Shown here: piece by piece, positions 22,117 through 34,476 of the stretch
Layout: every line of letters starts with the position of its first letter
Position numbering within the stretch: the first letter of the stretch is position 1
Assembly (NCBI GenBank): GCA_003255065.1
Contig: QAOA01007551.1
Coordinates: 1,179,715 to 1,243,714 of the forward strand
Origin: Cercis canadensis
Taxonomy: Eukaryota > Streptophyta > Magnoliopsida > Fabales > Fabaceae
Direction: 5' to 3'
DNA: 64,000 nucleotides
The notes under the pieces: generated by a model
Database searches by the model: none
What the model was told of the DNA's origin: nothing
What the model saw: only the letters and a program-made list of their open reading frames with translations
Program-made: the position numbers and the translations under genes

Positions 22117-23802
22117 TAGCTATTCTTTTGTCATGCATCAGTCTACCATATAAGATATGTTTAGCTATTTTTCTCTCTTTATTTATTCACATCCATTTTA
22201 TAATAATGGTATTCTAATTTTCTTTCATCGGAACCATTGCATGTCATACCACCTCTTAATTCTTATGTTATTGAATGTTTGCTGCAATGCCATTGGCTGG
22301 ATTTCAGAGTACATGAATGGACATAAGAGGAAGTATAATAAAAGGTGATGATGATGCGGGGGTGCACGCAACCAATAGAGTTGGTGCCCACTTGAAAAAC
22401 CCGAATGCTATGTACTTATATTCCTTCAAAGATGACTATGGATTGGCTCTAAGTTTCACTTTCTGGATGTGGTTGGAAACGCTGAGGGAATTTCTAACAA
22501 CCAATGTTATGAATTGTTTTATTCTGCTAATGTTCAATCTTGGGTACTAAACACAATATAAGGAAATGGAGACCAAATAATAAAGAGAAATCAGAAACAG
22601 GAAACACCTATAGGCTATTGAGAATCAAATATAGACAAGATCGAGATTCAATGTTTATTTAATGCTTTTATCAACTACATAGAGAGAACATTGTGGCTGC
22701 TAGCTGGTACGAAGAAATATCAAGTAGTGGTTGAGTGGTTGTTGACATTGCTATTATTCTCAGACCAATGATGCTTACATGATGTAGTACAGTAGAACAC
22801 GGTGAAACGCTGATCTTGGCCAAGGAATATTGTGGTAGGTTTGTCTAATATGAAGCTTAGGAATAATTAATGTTAGTGGCTTTGTGCTTGTCCGTTGTTG
22901 TTTATAGGAACATGCTTGCATCTAAATTAACCAGTACAAGGAATCACACACAAAAGACAAAATCAATGCACTTAATTGTTTTTTCTCCAGTTACCCTAAA
23001 AACTTGTGGGATATCCCTCTGGCATGCCTAGAAGAACAGACATACTTCTCACCAAGTTAACCTTTCCATGTCACATAATCACATTAAGAGGACTCTTATC
23101 ATTCAAAAACAAGCCACGGTCAGCTTATACGGGTAACAATCTTATTTTCTACTTTTTTTAATGTGACAAAAGTAATGGTACTTATATTAATACACGACAC
23201 AAATGATAAAATTTGAGTTTAATTGAACTCGCTTACATTTTAAATTATGCTAATTATGAGTGTGCAAGCAATATTTTTATAATGCGCAACAGAGCTTTTA
23301 GTCGTCATTTTGGGGAACATTTAATTCGGTGTCCTTATGTCTTCCACATAATTGTGAAGACTGCAAAGTTACTTGACTGATATTCTTCCCATTGTCAAAC
23401 TAGCACTCACTGAACAAAAACCTCAAACAAGTGCTTGTCCATTGTTGTATACACGATCAAACCAGAGAATCCCAATTGCCACTTCTGACAACTTGATTCC
23501 CAGTGTGGTTTACCCACCTCAAACTGTTCACTTTGTGCAGCTTGCTGTTTCTGGCTACAAATTAGATACAAGACGACCAAACTTACATTCAGCATCATAA
23601 ATATGCAGTATAGGAATCCCTTACAAATTGAAACGAAAGACACAGGATTCTGAGGTTGTGCTTTCTAATATATATATTATCTACATTTTCTTTGTTGTTA
23701 CCACAGATAGAGGTGTTTCTATATGCGCCTGTGACTATGGCAGCCACGGTAACCAGGAAATGCGAGCGTTGATTTCCCTAATTGGCATCCTTTTGCTGCA
23801 AT
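22117..23802. other. Intergenic DNA, no gene seen
   Basis: Short frames only (22317-22550, 23373-23600 and others), none with a recognisable domain. The right end should include the 3' untranslated region of the minus-strand kinase. Confidence 0.5.
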
Positions 23803-25632
23803 TTATGATCCTTCTTTCCCTTTGACAATGTCTCCGTCGCTAGTTTCACTAACGGCTACATACACAAATGGTCCTATGAATACATCGTCAAAGTTCTGAA
23901 GTGATTCCAATATCTTGACCACATCACTCATTGTGGGCCTTGGGTTTGGGTTGTGACTCAAGCATTTGTAAGCCAATGCAGCAACCTTGTGAGCTCCTTT
24001 GATAGGAAATTGGCCTTCCAATCTGGGGTCTATAACACGGAACAGCTTTCTTTGATCCCTCAACAGAGGCCTTGCCCATTCCACCAGGCTTTGCTCTCGA
24101 CTTGGTCGGCTCTTATCCACTACCCGTTTTCCTGTTAGCAATTCCAACAGAACAACTCCATAGCTATACACATCGCTCTTGGTTGTAAGGTGACCTGGAA
24201 TCAGGTAACGAATTAGCTTCATTCACATATCCCAGTGACTAAGTGAGGCTGCTTGTTGTGAAGAAGCTTCAACCTTGGAAATTAATCAAGAGCTTTTAGC
24301 AAACTTGTCAGTAATAAGAAAAATCTCTTTTTTCATTCACTCTATACCTGTCATGATGTATTCAGGAGCAGCATAGCCCTGTGTACCCATTACGCGTGTC
24401 GTTATATGAGTGTCTTCCCCTTCAGGGCCATCCTTAGCTAGCCCGAAATCTGAGAGTTTAGCTGTATAATCCTGGATTGATAAAAGAAAAAAAGCATAAA
24501 CATTCTTCAGCAGATTTGCAGATATGCTGAGAACAGAGAGGTCAGAGCAGAGTAGGGAACATACCGAGTCTAGTAAGATATTTGATGTTTTGAAATCCCT
24601 GTATATTACAGGTTTATCTGTTTCATGAAGGAAGGATAGGCCCTTGGCCGCACCCAATGCAATTTTCATCCTTGTTGACCATGGCAAGGCAGCAGAGTAT
24701 CCTGCATGTATTGGAATAAAAGAAGCAGGCCTTAAGGCTTGGTTTATGGTAAGAATTTATTTTCCTAAATTTTTATATGAGACATGCTCAATATATATCG
24801 GTATCCATGGCTGATAATATGAGATAGGACATCCAAATCATAAATCATTGATCATTGAGCTCTCTTCATCTTGGGATATAGGAATATGTTACTATTGATG
24901 TAACCAGATACACCTGTGATTTTCTACCTTTTTTCACCCCTGCCTTGGTTAGGAAAAGAAATAGAAGAAAAAGAAAAAGCAACATACTTCTGAAGAGTTG
25001 ATTCTCCAAGCTGCCTCTTGCCATGTATTCATAAACCAAAAGCCTGTGCTCCTCCTCACAACAGTAGCCAATTAACTTAACAAGATGCGGATGCCTTAGC
25101 TGTCCGAGAAAGATAATCTCTGCCTAGAAAAGAGGAAATGGTAAAAGTTATAAAGGAAACCTGTAATCTGTAATTGATTCTTGCCTAATGAAGAAATGGG
25201 CGAAAAAGGTAAACTAACTCAAGGGTGTGTCAGAAAGCTAACCAGCCACTCCCTGTGACCTTGCAAGCCATCCAAGTCAAGTCGTTTCACAGCTAAAGAC
25301 TGAGCCTGCAAACCAGGCCTAAGTTTGTCATCAACAAATCCCTTGTACACAGGTCCAAACCCGCCTTCACCTAGCAGATTACTCCATGAGAAGTTATGTG
25401 TTGCTTCTCTTAGCTCCTCTAAGGTGAATGTATGAAGTTTTGGCCCCACGAAGGAAACTGAAATATCATCAATGGCCTGAATGGAGCTCGAATTGCTTAT
25501 ATCTGAGAGGCACAGTCTCTGGAAAGAAACTTGTTTTAAAACCTCTTTCTCTGCTTGCTGCAAGGGGCATTTAATCTTGTAACAACTTAAGATCAAGATG
25601 ATTGACTTCCATGTAATCTTCTTCGGACTCAT
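23803..25632 (-). CDS. Receptor-like cytoplasmic kinase, RLCK-VII (PBS1-like/ARSK1-like)
   Basis: Five exons: 25632-25243, 25123-24988, 24701-24565, 24471-24348, 24194-23803; 392 residues, all GT-AG and in frame. It is a soluble Ser/Thr kinase. The glycine loop is [12 protein letters not shown] (87-98), the VAIK-type lysine is K116 in LAVKR, the catalytic loop is YRDFKTSN (R210, D211), DFG is at 229-231 in [17 protein letters not shown], and the APE box is APEYIMTG. The RD loop and threonine-rich activation segment indicate an active kinase of the RLCK-VII group, which acts below surface receptors in immunity and development. The N-terminus ([10 protein letters not shown], with one Cys at residue 17) lacks the MG-C myristoylation signature common in this group. 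The nearest Arabidopsis name I would test is ARSK1 (At2g26290), because of its place beside GPA1. Confidence 0.9.
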
Positions 25633-28600
25633 CTAAATCAAAGTATAATGTGTTTTTCACTAATCACTCTGGTTTTGAATCTAGCAAACGAGAAAGAGGA
25701 CATATATAGAGGATGGAATAAGTGATGCTGCTGAAAAATGTATGTAAGCTGAGAATTTATAGTACATACATTTACCTACTGCTCTCAGAAGAGACTTGTG
25801 GGTAGATTCCCTCGACTTCTATACCCCTTGAATATGAATACGGAGTTATAGTATATGCATGAATGATATTTATTTTATTTCTGGTCACATAATTTATTAT
25901 AATTGTAATGAATTATTTAGTCATATCTTCAACTAATTAGAGGTCAAGTAACTTGCCTACCTGTTGACTTCAATGTTACCCTAAACTCTCCCACCACCAA
26001 TACATGTATACATGTATATGTGTGTATTTCTATCTTGCCTCCCTTGCCGTCCACTTATGTTTATTTAGCAGTTGACATACATTCTCCGGGAAGATCACAG
26101 AATAAAGATAACTGAATAAGTGCTAAACCAACAATTCCATTATCAAATCTTTTGTTTCACACATCATTGAATGGGCTATATTGTGGACATGTGCCCTATT
26201 GAAACAAAAAGGAAGGTACGTTTTGTGTATTGAAGAATAATTTATGGTACAATGGATATTTCCCAGTTTCTGGTAGTGGTAGGTGATGTTTCTATGGATT
26301 TTTCTTGTTAGGATGTCGGGATCAAACATTAGCAACCGGACAAGCAGGCTCATCTTTAGAATTCTTAAAAGTGATAATCAAAGAGAGCTTCTAGAACTTG
26401 ACGCAAGGCTATTTAAAATGAGATTGCTTTCTACATTTTTCTTTTTCTTCATGACGAATAAATTAGTCCTCATAGAATCATATAATGAAACCATCAAATT
26501 CAAAAGCCTTTGCTCTTTGGTTTAGGCTTAGATTACAGAAATGGTCAATACAACCAGCGATCCCAAAAGGGTATAGACTAAAAGAAGTTATTTACATGGC
26601 CTTGGCCAACAAGGTCAAAGAGAAAGGGTGAACCAATCAATCTAACCCACAACCACTTCTCCTATCTCATGGAAAACATGCCCAATTCCCCACAAGTAAT
26701 TATTTTGAAAATGGAAAGTTGATGCAGGGGAGGAGGCTACTTCTTACGTCATTATTTGACAATTGCACTTTGCTTTTCAAGTGATCACTGATTTCAAATC
26801 GGTTTAAAATGTGGAAAAAAAAGGGCTTTGTATTTTGATATTGTCTTGAGAACTTCAACACGTAAATTAGCTGGAAAGATGCATTAGGTCTATATATTAT
26901 ACTCAAGTGGGCATCAACAATAACATTGATGCTATGTGCTGACAGGAGACCGCGTTAGTTGGAGTTTACATGATTCATGTTCTGCTACTGTTACGGTGTT
27001 ACCTATGCAAAATGCTTCTCGCTTAATATATGGTTTTTTTGTGCAATACAAAAGGTCCTCCATCAATTCAATTGCAAGCACTATTGAAACAGTAACAGAT
27101 GAAATATGCATGTGTAATAATCTATATACGGCCAAATTGAAACGCTACCCGCTAAAATAAGTCTTAAAATGGAATTGAACAATCAAGGGGAACAGAAAAT
27201 GGTCTCTATCAATATTCAATAGAATCTCCGTAGGTCGTTATCACTTATCAGCGCAATCCAGTTGAGTAGGTGAAGTAGAAAGTTGAAACTAAAGCGCATA
27301 GTTCATTGTTTGTGATACTGATACAGTGGCTGTCACTGAGAGACGGGTCAGCTCAAGGCTGAGGAAACCAAACCAACGATATGCATGAGTTCCTTGTGCA
27401 TGCCTGTGGACGACGTCAGCCTATCTAGTTAGTGAGTTATCTAGTTATTCAGCACATCGTGTAGTAGTGGTGTTTAATCATTGCAGGAAGCAGTAGAAGT
27501 CTATCAGTATCAGTAGTTATTGTGTAAGGGCTAAGTCCTATTTAGTCTAACGTTCCTGCTGTTAGTAAGCAATCAATCAATAATCAGTTCTTTGTTCCTT
27601 GTTGCATCAGATACCCAACTTTGCACCAACGAAATACGCATTACGCAACGCAAGCGTGCATGTTATGGGAGTGGATGCATGCCAAATGTTTGATTCGGGT
27701 TTCCGTAGTGTTCTCCTCAACAAGCGCAACAGAAGAACCGAAATTCAATGATTGAATGATTGGAACAGGAACCATTTTCATTTTGAGTGAGCGCACTCTA
27801 AAATGTGACTTTATGAGAGACACAGTTTGGAACTTGTCATTGTTCAAATGCTAGCGTAGAAATTAAGGGATAGAGAGAGAACTAACTGATACGTTGCCAG
27901 ATACTATTTTGAAAATGCATTTTTTTTGTGGGAAGTATTATCTGCGAGTGCGAGAACCGCATGCCATTAATTACGTATTCAATCTCTGACTTTGTGGCCG
28001 ATCTATCTCTCTTTGATTTGAAATTTGATTTGTATAGACAAGTTTAGGTAAGTTGTCCTAAAAACTAGAAGTTAAGGTAGTGCCCGGCTTAATAAATTTC
28101 TCACAAAGGGCCAGGATTTGCATTTTCATTAGGTTATTTATCGTGGATTTCATCATTCTCAAGTTTAATGAAGATCAACGCAGAGTAGAGAAAGCTAGTG
28201 GTCCAATCAAAGCAAAACGGAGAAAATTTTGTTTGAAATACAAGCAAAATCCAATTTGTGTCGCCAAACTTCATTTATTACTTGATAAGAATCCATCTAA
28301 ATACGTCTCCTCCCCAGTCCAATCTCTACTGGAAAATAATAGTTGTAAGCAGACGACCACTTTAATTAAAAGAATGATAGTGATAAGGAACCAAGTGATA
28401 GTTTTTCTTTCTACATTCACTTTTTGGAAAAAAATTATTCCTTACTAAGTAGAAAGGTAAATGTCTTAACTTTCTTACAAATTATTACATCTTTATGTAC
28501 GCTATTTAAAAACAAAAATAAAAAGAAGTAAAATATTACAATTTTCACTGGACCTCTTAACCTTGTATATTGTTAAAATTGGAGTTTAGACTTAATTACT

Positions 28601-28678
28601 TAATGGGCATGTTTGTAGGTCCATCATATATACGGCCAAAATTATCATATGTGAATTCGTTTTGAAGATGAAGTTCTA
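25633..28678. other. Intergenic DNA, no gene recognised
   Basis: The first several hundred bases are the likely kinase promoter. Frames at 26283-26525, 26936-27160 and 28080-28448 have no domain, biased composition or exon support. Bases 27300-27640 look like decayed repeat DNA, but I could not define ends. Confidence 0.45.
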
Positions 28679-28956
28679 AAATAGTTGCTTAAAATTGAAA
28701 AACACATTGAGAGTGATAAAAGAAGCATGTAAAAGGCAAAAAAAAAAAAAAGCCTAATATTATGAATGGTTATGGAAAGAAAGAGCACATACCATACCAA
28801 ATAACCCCCTTAAGAACCTGTCAAAACCACTCACTCTCTCTTCCTTGCCTTCTTCCGACTCCCAGATATCAGACTTAACGCTCTTACTAATTACGTACGC
28901 ATAGTTTCTTCCCTTCCCATCCCATGGCGTAACTGGTGATTAAGAACCAACCAATT

Positions 28957-29954
28957 ATGCCGCCATCCTTTCTCAGTATCGCCTCCCTGTACGGCAGATT
29001 CATCCGCCGTTCCTTCATCGCCGCCGGCCTCTCTCCGAAAACCATCCACGTGGATGATGAAATCACCGTCCACTTTTGGTGCCCCAATCCCAATCCCAAC
29101 CCAAAACCTGCTCTGGTTCTAATTCACGGGTTTGGTCCGATGGCTGCGTGGCAATGGCAGCAGCAGGTCAAATTCTTCTCCCCTCACTTCCACGTGTACG
29201 TCTCTGATCTAATCTTCTTCGGAGGCTCCACAACGACATCCACCGAGAGAAGCGAGATATTCCAGGCGGCTTTGGTGGGTAAACTCCTTGACAAGCTTCA
29301 AGTGGAGAGGTTTCACGTAATGGGTACCAGTTACGTACGGTGGCTTTGTATCCTACCAAAGGGTCCAGAAAGTGGTCATTGCCACAGCTCTGGTGTTAAT
29401 GTGAGAATGAGAGACAATGCAGCCTTGTTGGAAAGGGCTCAATTGGATGATATAGAGAAGCTTATGTTGCCATCCACACCAGACCACTTAATGGCCGTCT
29501 CTGTATTCAACCGTGTCCATATGGTGCCCCATTTTTTCTTAAACGACTTCGTAAATGTCAGTTTTTCTCTCACTCATCAAATTAATCTTATAATTGCTTT
29601 GTGGTATACCACTTTCAAATTCAATGTTAAGATTTAAAGATACGTAAAAATAGATGCAGTTTTATGGTTGCAGAAATTTTACTCAGATAATAGGAAGGAG
29701 AAGATGGAGCTTCTAATAGGAGTATAGGACTGACCCTTGGAAAAGATGATACTCCCAATATTTCACCTCTTCAACAGGTACAATTAGAACAGTGGTATTA
29801 ATTAATATTAAGTTGTTGGCTTCTAACTGCAGGCAGGGTAATTAGTAAGAAGGCAAGATTGGAGTTGATAAAGAAAGCATCACATGTGCCTCAAATTGAA
29901 AAGCCAGGAGAATTTAACAACACTGTTCTAAATTTCTTACGTGGGACATCCTAG
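28957..29954 (+). pseudogene. Alpha/beta-hydrolase pseudogene (upstream tandem copy)
   Basis: The start (MPPSFLSIASLYGRFIRRSF) and the oxyanion segment (LVLIHGFGPMAAWQWQQQ) are intact and closely match the downstream copy. At the nucleophile elbow, GTSY is followed by a frame change (about 29325-29370) that removes GGFVAYHLAR and rejoins the family frame near VIA. The exon-2 equivalent (about 29674-29775) is shifted and meets a stop. The exon carrying WGEHDQ, with the catalytic Asp, is absent. The last exon (about 29834-29954, with ASHVPQIEKPGEF and the catalytic His) survives. With Ser context broken and Asp lost it cannot be an active hydrolase; a truncated protein of about 225 residues could still be read. 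Confidence 0.88.
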
Positions 29955-30498
29955 TGAATATTTGATCTGATGAGTGTTGCTATAATCGCCTATCGGCAAA
30001 ACTAGCACATATTTTATACCATTGTTATTCTCTTTAGTAGCCTCCATTGGAAGCATATGGTAAGAGGTAATTTAGAAAATATTATGACCTATATATTTTA
30101 TGGAGTACTGTTAATCGAGTGTCACGTTATTAAAATAATTAAAAAATGTATTAATATTCGTTAATATTTTTTGTTATACATAACAACATGTAATTGAGTA
30201 ATTGTATAAAATTCTCTTACACTAAAAATAGATCAAAATTAAATCCATATATATTTAAGTAATGAAACCACCTTCACCTATTTAATTAAATGAATGATTT
30301 TGATTCTGTAAAGTTTCATTCCCGACTACATTTATTTATCTATATTTTGCTGAATAGGTTCCAGTCCCAAATCCCAACTAATTGTCGGTATACCCAGCAA
30401 AGAGTCCTTTTCACCTTCTTTCATTAATATTGTTAATCTCAAGAATATCATGTGATAAATAGTTGCTTAAAATTGAAAAACACGTTGAGAGTGATAGA

Positions 30499-30715
30499 GT
30501 GTGTTTGAAAGTGTTTTAGTTTTTTTGTTTTTAAAAACAGTTTTTGAAAACAGCTATTTCTTGTTCTTGTTTTCTTGTTTTTAAAACAGTTTTGTGAGAG
30601 AAAATTTTTAAAAACAGCTTTCAAAAACAGTTTTACCAAACAAGTTTTTTTGTTTTATTGTTTTCAAAAACAAAAAACTGTTTTTAAAAACAGATTTCAA
30701 ACATGCCCATAATTT
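30499..30715. mobile_element. A+T-rich fold-back insertion in the second hydrolase promoter
   Basis: The segment is built from repeated, inverted forms of TTTTTAAAAACAG / CTGTTTTTAAAAAC. It is bounded by GTGTTTGAAAGTG on the left and ATTTCAAACATGCCC on the right, imperfect inverted ends. The same position in the first duplicate (about 28720) lacks it. That empty-site comparison supports an insertion after the duplication or a loss from copy 1. No clear target duplication was found. Confidence 0.55.
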
Positions 30716-31004
30716 TTATTTTTATAGAAGAGTGTAGAAGCTAAGTATTATGAGTGATTGAATGTCAGTATGTCACTTGTCTAGATTTTCTTTACATCCG
30801 AAAGTGACCATACAATTTTTTACCCACCAGAATCTTTTTGGCTTTCTCCTAAGTCGTAGCAAGTTGGGTCATCAAAAGAAAGGGCAACTACCAACCAAAA
30901 CCCCTTAAGAACCTGCCAAAAACCACTCACTTTGTTACGTACGCTTAGTTTCTTCCCTTCCCAATTTGCCATCCAATGGCGTAAGATTAAGATCCAACCC
31001 AATT

Positions 31005-32594
31005 ATGCTCCCATCCTTTCTCAGTATCGCCTCCCTATACGGCGGCTTCCTCCGCCGTTCCTTCATCGGCGCCGGTCTCTCACCACAAACCATCCACGTG
31101 GATGATGAAACCACTGTCCACTTCTGGGGTCCCAATCCCGATTCCAAAAATCATATGACACCGAAACCTGTTCTGGTTCTAATTCACGGATTTGGTCCCA
31201 TGGCTGTGTGGCAATGGCGGCAGCAGGTCAAATTCTTCAGCCCTCACTTCCACGTGTACGTCCCTGATCTAATCTTCTTCGGAGGCTCCACAAGCAGTTC
31301 CACCGAGAGAAGCGAGATATTCCAAGCCGCTTCGGTGGGTAAACTTGTGGACAAGCTTCAAGTGGAGAGGTTTCATGTTCTGGGTACCAGTTATGGTGGG
31401 TTTGTAGCCTACCATTTGGCCAGAATGCTTGGGGAAAGGGTTCAGAAAGTGGTGATTGCCAGCTCTGGTGTTAGTATGAGAAAGAGTGACAGCGTGGCCT
31501 TGTTGAAAAGGGCCAAACTGGACAAGATCGAGGACCTTATGTTGCCATCAACACCTGACCAATTGCGCAAATTGATGGCCTTGTCTGTATTCAAGCGTCT
31601 CTATATGGTGCCCGATTTTTTCTTAAACGACTTCGTAAATGTCAGTTTTCCTTCTCATCAAATCTCTTTCTTCTTGCCTGGAAATTAATCTTATTGGTTT
31701 CTGCTACCACTTTCAAATTCAATAATAAGATTTAGTAAAGCCCAGTGTTTTCTCAGAGGTGTAAGTATTGGTCTCAGTTCAACAATTTTTGCATCCAGCT
31801 TAGATTCTAGCAGATGATATAAGTGAGAATGAATATATTGGGTAGTCAAGTTTGTGGATTTATAATTTTTCATTTAATTGCTAGTTTTTTGGGGAATGTT
31901 TTATTTTATAGATATATATCTGGATGGGGAGAGAGAGAGAGAGAGCTTATGGTTGATGTAGAGAATGACATAGATGCAAGTTTTATGGTTGCAGAAATTG
32001 TACTTGGAAAATAGGAAGGAGAAGTTGGAACTTCTAAAAGGACTGACCCTGGGAAAAGACGATGCTTCAAACATTTTACCTCTTCAACAGGTACATAAAA
32101 TTATGCCCATCAAATAAAAATGTAATACACTTCTATGGGTTTTGTAAATTATTCAAAATATAATATATTAGCAAATTATGTGTCGTTAATTTATCTGATA
32201 CATATATTTAATATATTAGGAGGTTCTGATACTGTGGGGAGAACATGACCAGATATTTCCTGTCAACATGGCTACTGAACTACAAGGGTATGTATTCAAT
32301 AATATGTTGCATAGCCTTCCTTTCTAGTTTTTACTTAATTATCAATGCCAAAGGAAACAGCTTATTTGATGAAGAGAAAGGTAAAAACAAATAAGAAGGC
32401 AGGGAATTTGCTGTTGATCCTCTCCTTCTATTTAACAGTGGTATTAATATAAGTTGTTGCCTTCTAACTGCAGGGTAATCGGTAAGAAGGCAAGATTGGA
32501 ATTGATAAAGGAAGCATCACATGTGCCTCAAATTGAAAAGCCAGGAGAATTCAACAACATTGTTCTAAAATTCTTACGTGCCACATCCTCATGA
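31005..32594 (+). CDS. Alpha/beta-hydrolase fold protein (intact tandem copy)
   Basis: Four exons: 31005-31640, 31995-32090, 32220-32287, 32474-32594; 306 residues. The oxyanion motif HGFG lies at 61-64. The nucleophile elbow GTSYGG has Ser129, the acid is Asp254 in WGEHDQIF, and His283 is in ASHVPQIEKP, so the triad is complete. An N-terminal hydrophobic stretch (FLSIASLYGG) could anchor or target it weakly. It belongs to the plant group often annotated as epoxide-hydrolase-like or meta-cleavage-hydrolase-like; the substrate is unknown. The start is the first ATG in the frame (the frame is open upstream to a TTG). A two-codon ATG GCG TAA lies 20 bp upstream (30976-30984), also present in the dead copy. 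The pair may once have been redundant; this one is the survivor. Confidence 0.9.
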
Positions 32595-32885
32595 ATATTT
32601 TGTACCACCCATTGTTATCCTTCTTTACTCACGGTTAGTAGCCTCCATTAGAAGCATATGGTAAGAGGTAACTTACAGAAATATATTTCAACTACTGTTC
32701 AACTGTGTTAAGCACAGTAATATACAACCAAACTTACCACTATCTAATTTATACAACCACCTCCACCTATTTATAATCATGACGTTGATTTCTATAAAGT
32801 TCCATGTCCAATATATATTTTTTAATTATTATTATTAATTTTTTTTGGTGCTGAATAGGTCCTACTCCCAACTAATTATCGCTAT

Positions 32886-34385
32886 TAAAGTTGATTATGA
32901 GCCTCTTCTTTTGTCTTTAACGTCTCTGCCAGATTGCCAAATGCCAATGAAGTCTCCCCCATTTTTCTCTTATCTCTTTACATTTTAATATTAATATTGA
33001 TATTATATCATATGGGCCAATGTCCGGGAACTTCTTTTGGGTCCATAGCTTGACCACTTTAACTTTTGCATTAAACTCCAACTTAGTTGCAGCCACTGAA
33101 TGAATGCCACCAATTAGCAAAAAAAAAACAAAAAAGGAAGAAGAAGAAGAAGAGCTTAAAAAAGAATCCATGGCACCAAAATATACCATAATGCCAAAAT
33201 ATATATAGAACATAGCATGTCTTCGGGATCTAATTGCTTCGAAGTTTCTTCCCCATTCCTTTCGCCGGTAGTTTTATGTGGGTTGACAGCTCCAAATTCC
33301 TTTATGGGCTAAACTTGGAATGGCCCAAATCCCAAAAGGTTAAATTCTTAAAGTCCATCAAAACAGAGCTTGAAACCCAAAAACAAAAAGGAGAAAGAGA
33401 GAGGAACTGGGCCCAAAAGATTAAAAGTAGTCAGAAGCTTCTGTTTTTCCGCCAGGGCGTCAAAACCAGTACACAAGCATGACAATGCCTCGTCGGAAAG
33501 AAGCAAAACAAACAAAATGTACGTTAGGAGTTGGGACTAGGATAAACTATAGAGGAGAAATCAAACAGAGAAAGAATAAAAGCCACTTACCAATTTTTTT
33601 TGAAAAAAATGTGAAGCATAATTTTCCATGGCAGTCAAGAAAAAGTTAGGATGCGCTCTATGAAGTACAGAAACCTTTTTGGAAAAAAAAAAAAGAAATG
33701 GGGAAGGACAAAAACCTATTCTTAAGGGCTACTTGCCGCAAACGCACGGAGACGTGTCCTTTGTTGTCTTTTTGTCGTCTATTGACCAGCTCATTCAAAG
33801 TTTCAAACCTTACAATGTTTTATTTTAGTTTTTTGAAAAAGAAAAAAATATATTTTATTATCAAAATATAAACTAATAGGTAATTAAATTGTTATGTAAT
33901 TATTATCAAAATATAAACCTTACAATTATTGCTCACAATATTTAATTCCTTCTACTTGATTGCTTACCATCTATAATCATGTGTGTTTATGGTTAAGGGA
34001 CATACTGCAGAAATTCTCCTTCACACGGGAGGCAAATTATCCTGGGAAAATCAAATCTAAAAATTGATTCAACCTTGTGATGCAAGTTTAAGACTTTTAA
34101 TCAAATGAAGTTTGAGTTGCACAAGTAAGAAATTTTTGGTCAAAAGCAAAGTAGTTGAAAATGTTCATAATTGCACTGAAATTTCATATGTATGATTTGA
34201 TTGCATTGAAATAGAGGTAGAGAAAGAAGAAAGGAAGGAAGCGCAGAAACGAGGGCAAAGATAAACATTTATTTGCAACTTGTATTTATCCGTCATCTTC
34301 AACATAATACTTTACACATAGACATAGTCCTTGCCCTGGGTCGTAAAGTGTAATAAGATATTTGAGACTTTGGTCTGACTCTGAA

Positions 34386-34390
<5 letters not shown>
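32886..34390. other. Intergenic DNA, no gene seen
   Basis: A+T-rich, with short frames only (32917-33213 minus, 33234-33482 plus) and no domains. No transposon ends recognised. Confidence 0.5.

Positions 34391-34417
<27 letters not shown>
34391..34417. repeat. (GA)n microsatellite upstream of GPA1
   Basis: This is an uninterrupted GA repeat about 50 bp before a TATA box. GA tracts in plant promoters can bind BBR/BPC (GAGA-binding) factors, which is an inference here. Confidence 0.9.
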
Positions 34418-34464
34418 CAGAGTCTTATACGGTCATGCATTCTGTGTGTATTTTCCCAAGAAGA

Positions 34465-34476
34465 CATATATAAAAG
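34465..34476 (+). promoter_or_regulatory. Likely TATA box of GPA1
   Basis: CATATATAAAAG stands about 50 bp after the GA repeat and 1.5 kb before the start codon. A 5' leader intron from about 34858 (AG|GTACCT) to 35958 (TTTTGTAACAG) would place the start codon six bases into the second exon. The leader intron is inferred from splice consensus only. Confidence 0.5.

Larger units (their letters stand above)
28679..32885 (+). repeat. Head-to-tail tandem duplication of an alpha/beta-hydrolase locus
   Basis: The units run about 28679-30390 and 30459-32885. They match from AATAGTTGCTTAAAATTGAA upstream of each gene, through coding exons, to CTGAATAGGT.CC..TCCCAACTAATT downstream. The second unit holds an extra fold-back segment (about 30499-30715). 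The first lacks an internal exon and flanking introns. Divergence is clear in introns but modest in exon 1. Confidence 0.85.

Noticed and set aside
27180-27660. Possible solo LTR of a copia-type element
   Set aside because: The composition looks repeat-like, but I could find neither a paired target duplication nor TG/CA borders with support.
28080-28448. 122-residue plus-strand frame
   Set aside because: No domain, Lys-rich low-information sequence in A+T-rich DNA, and not adjacent to exon signals.
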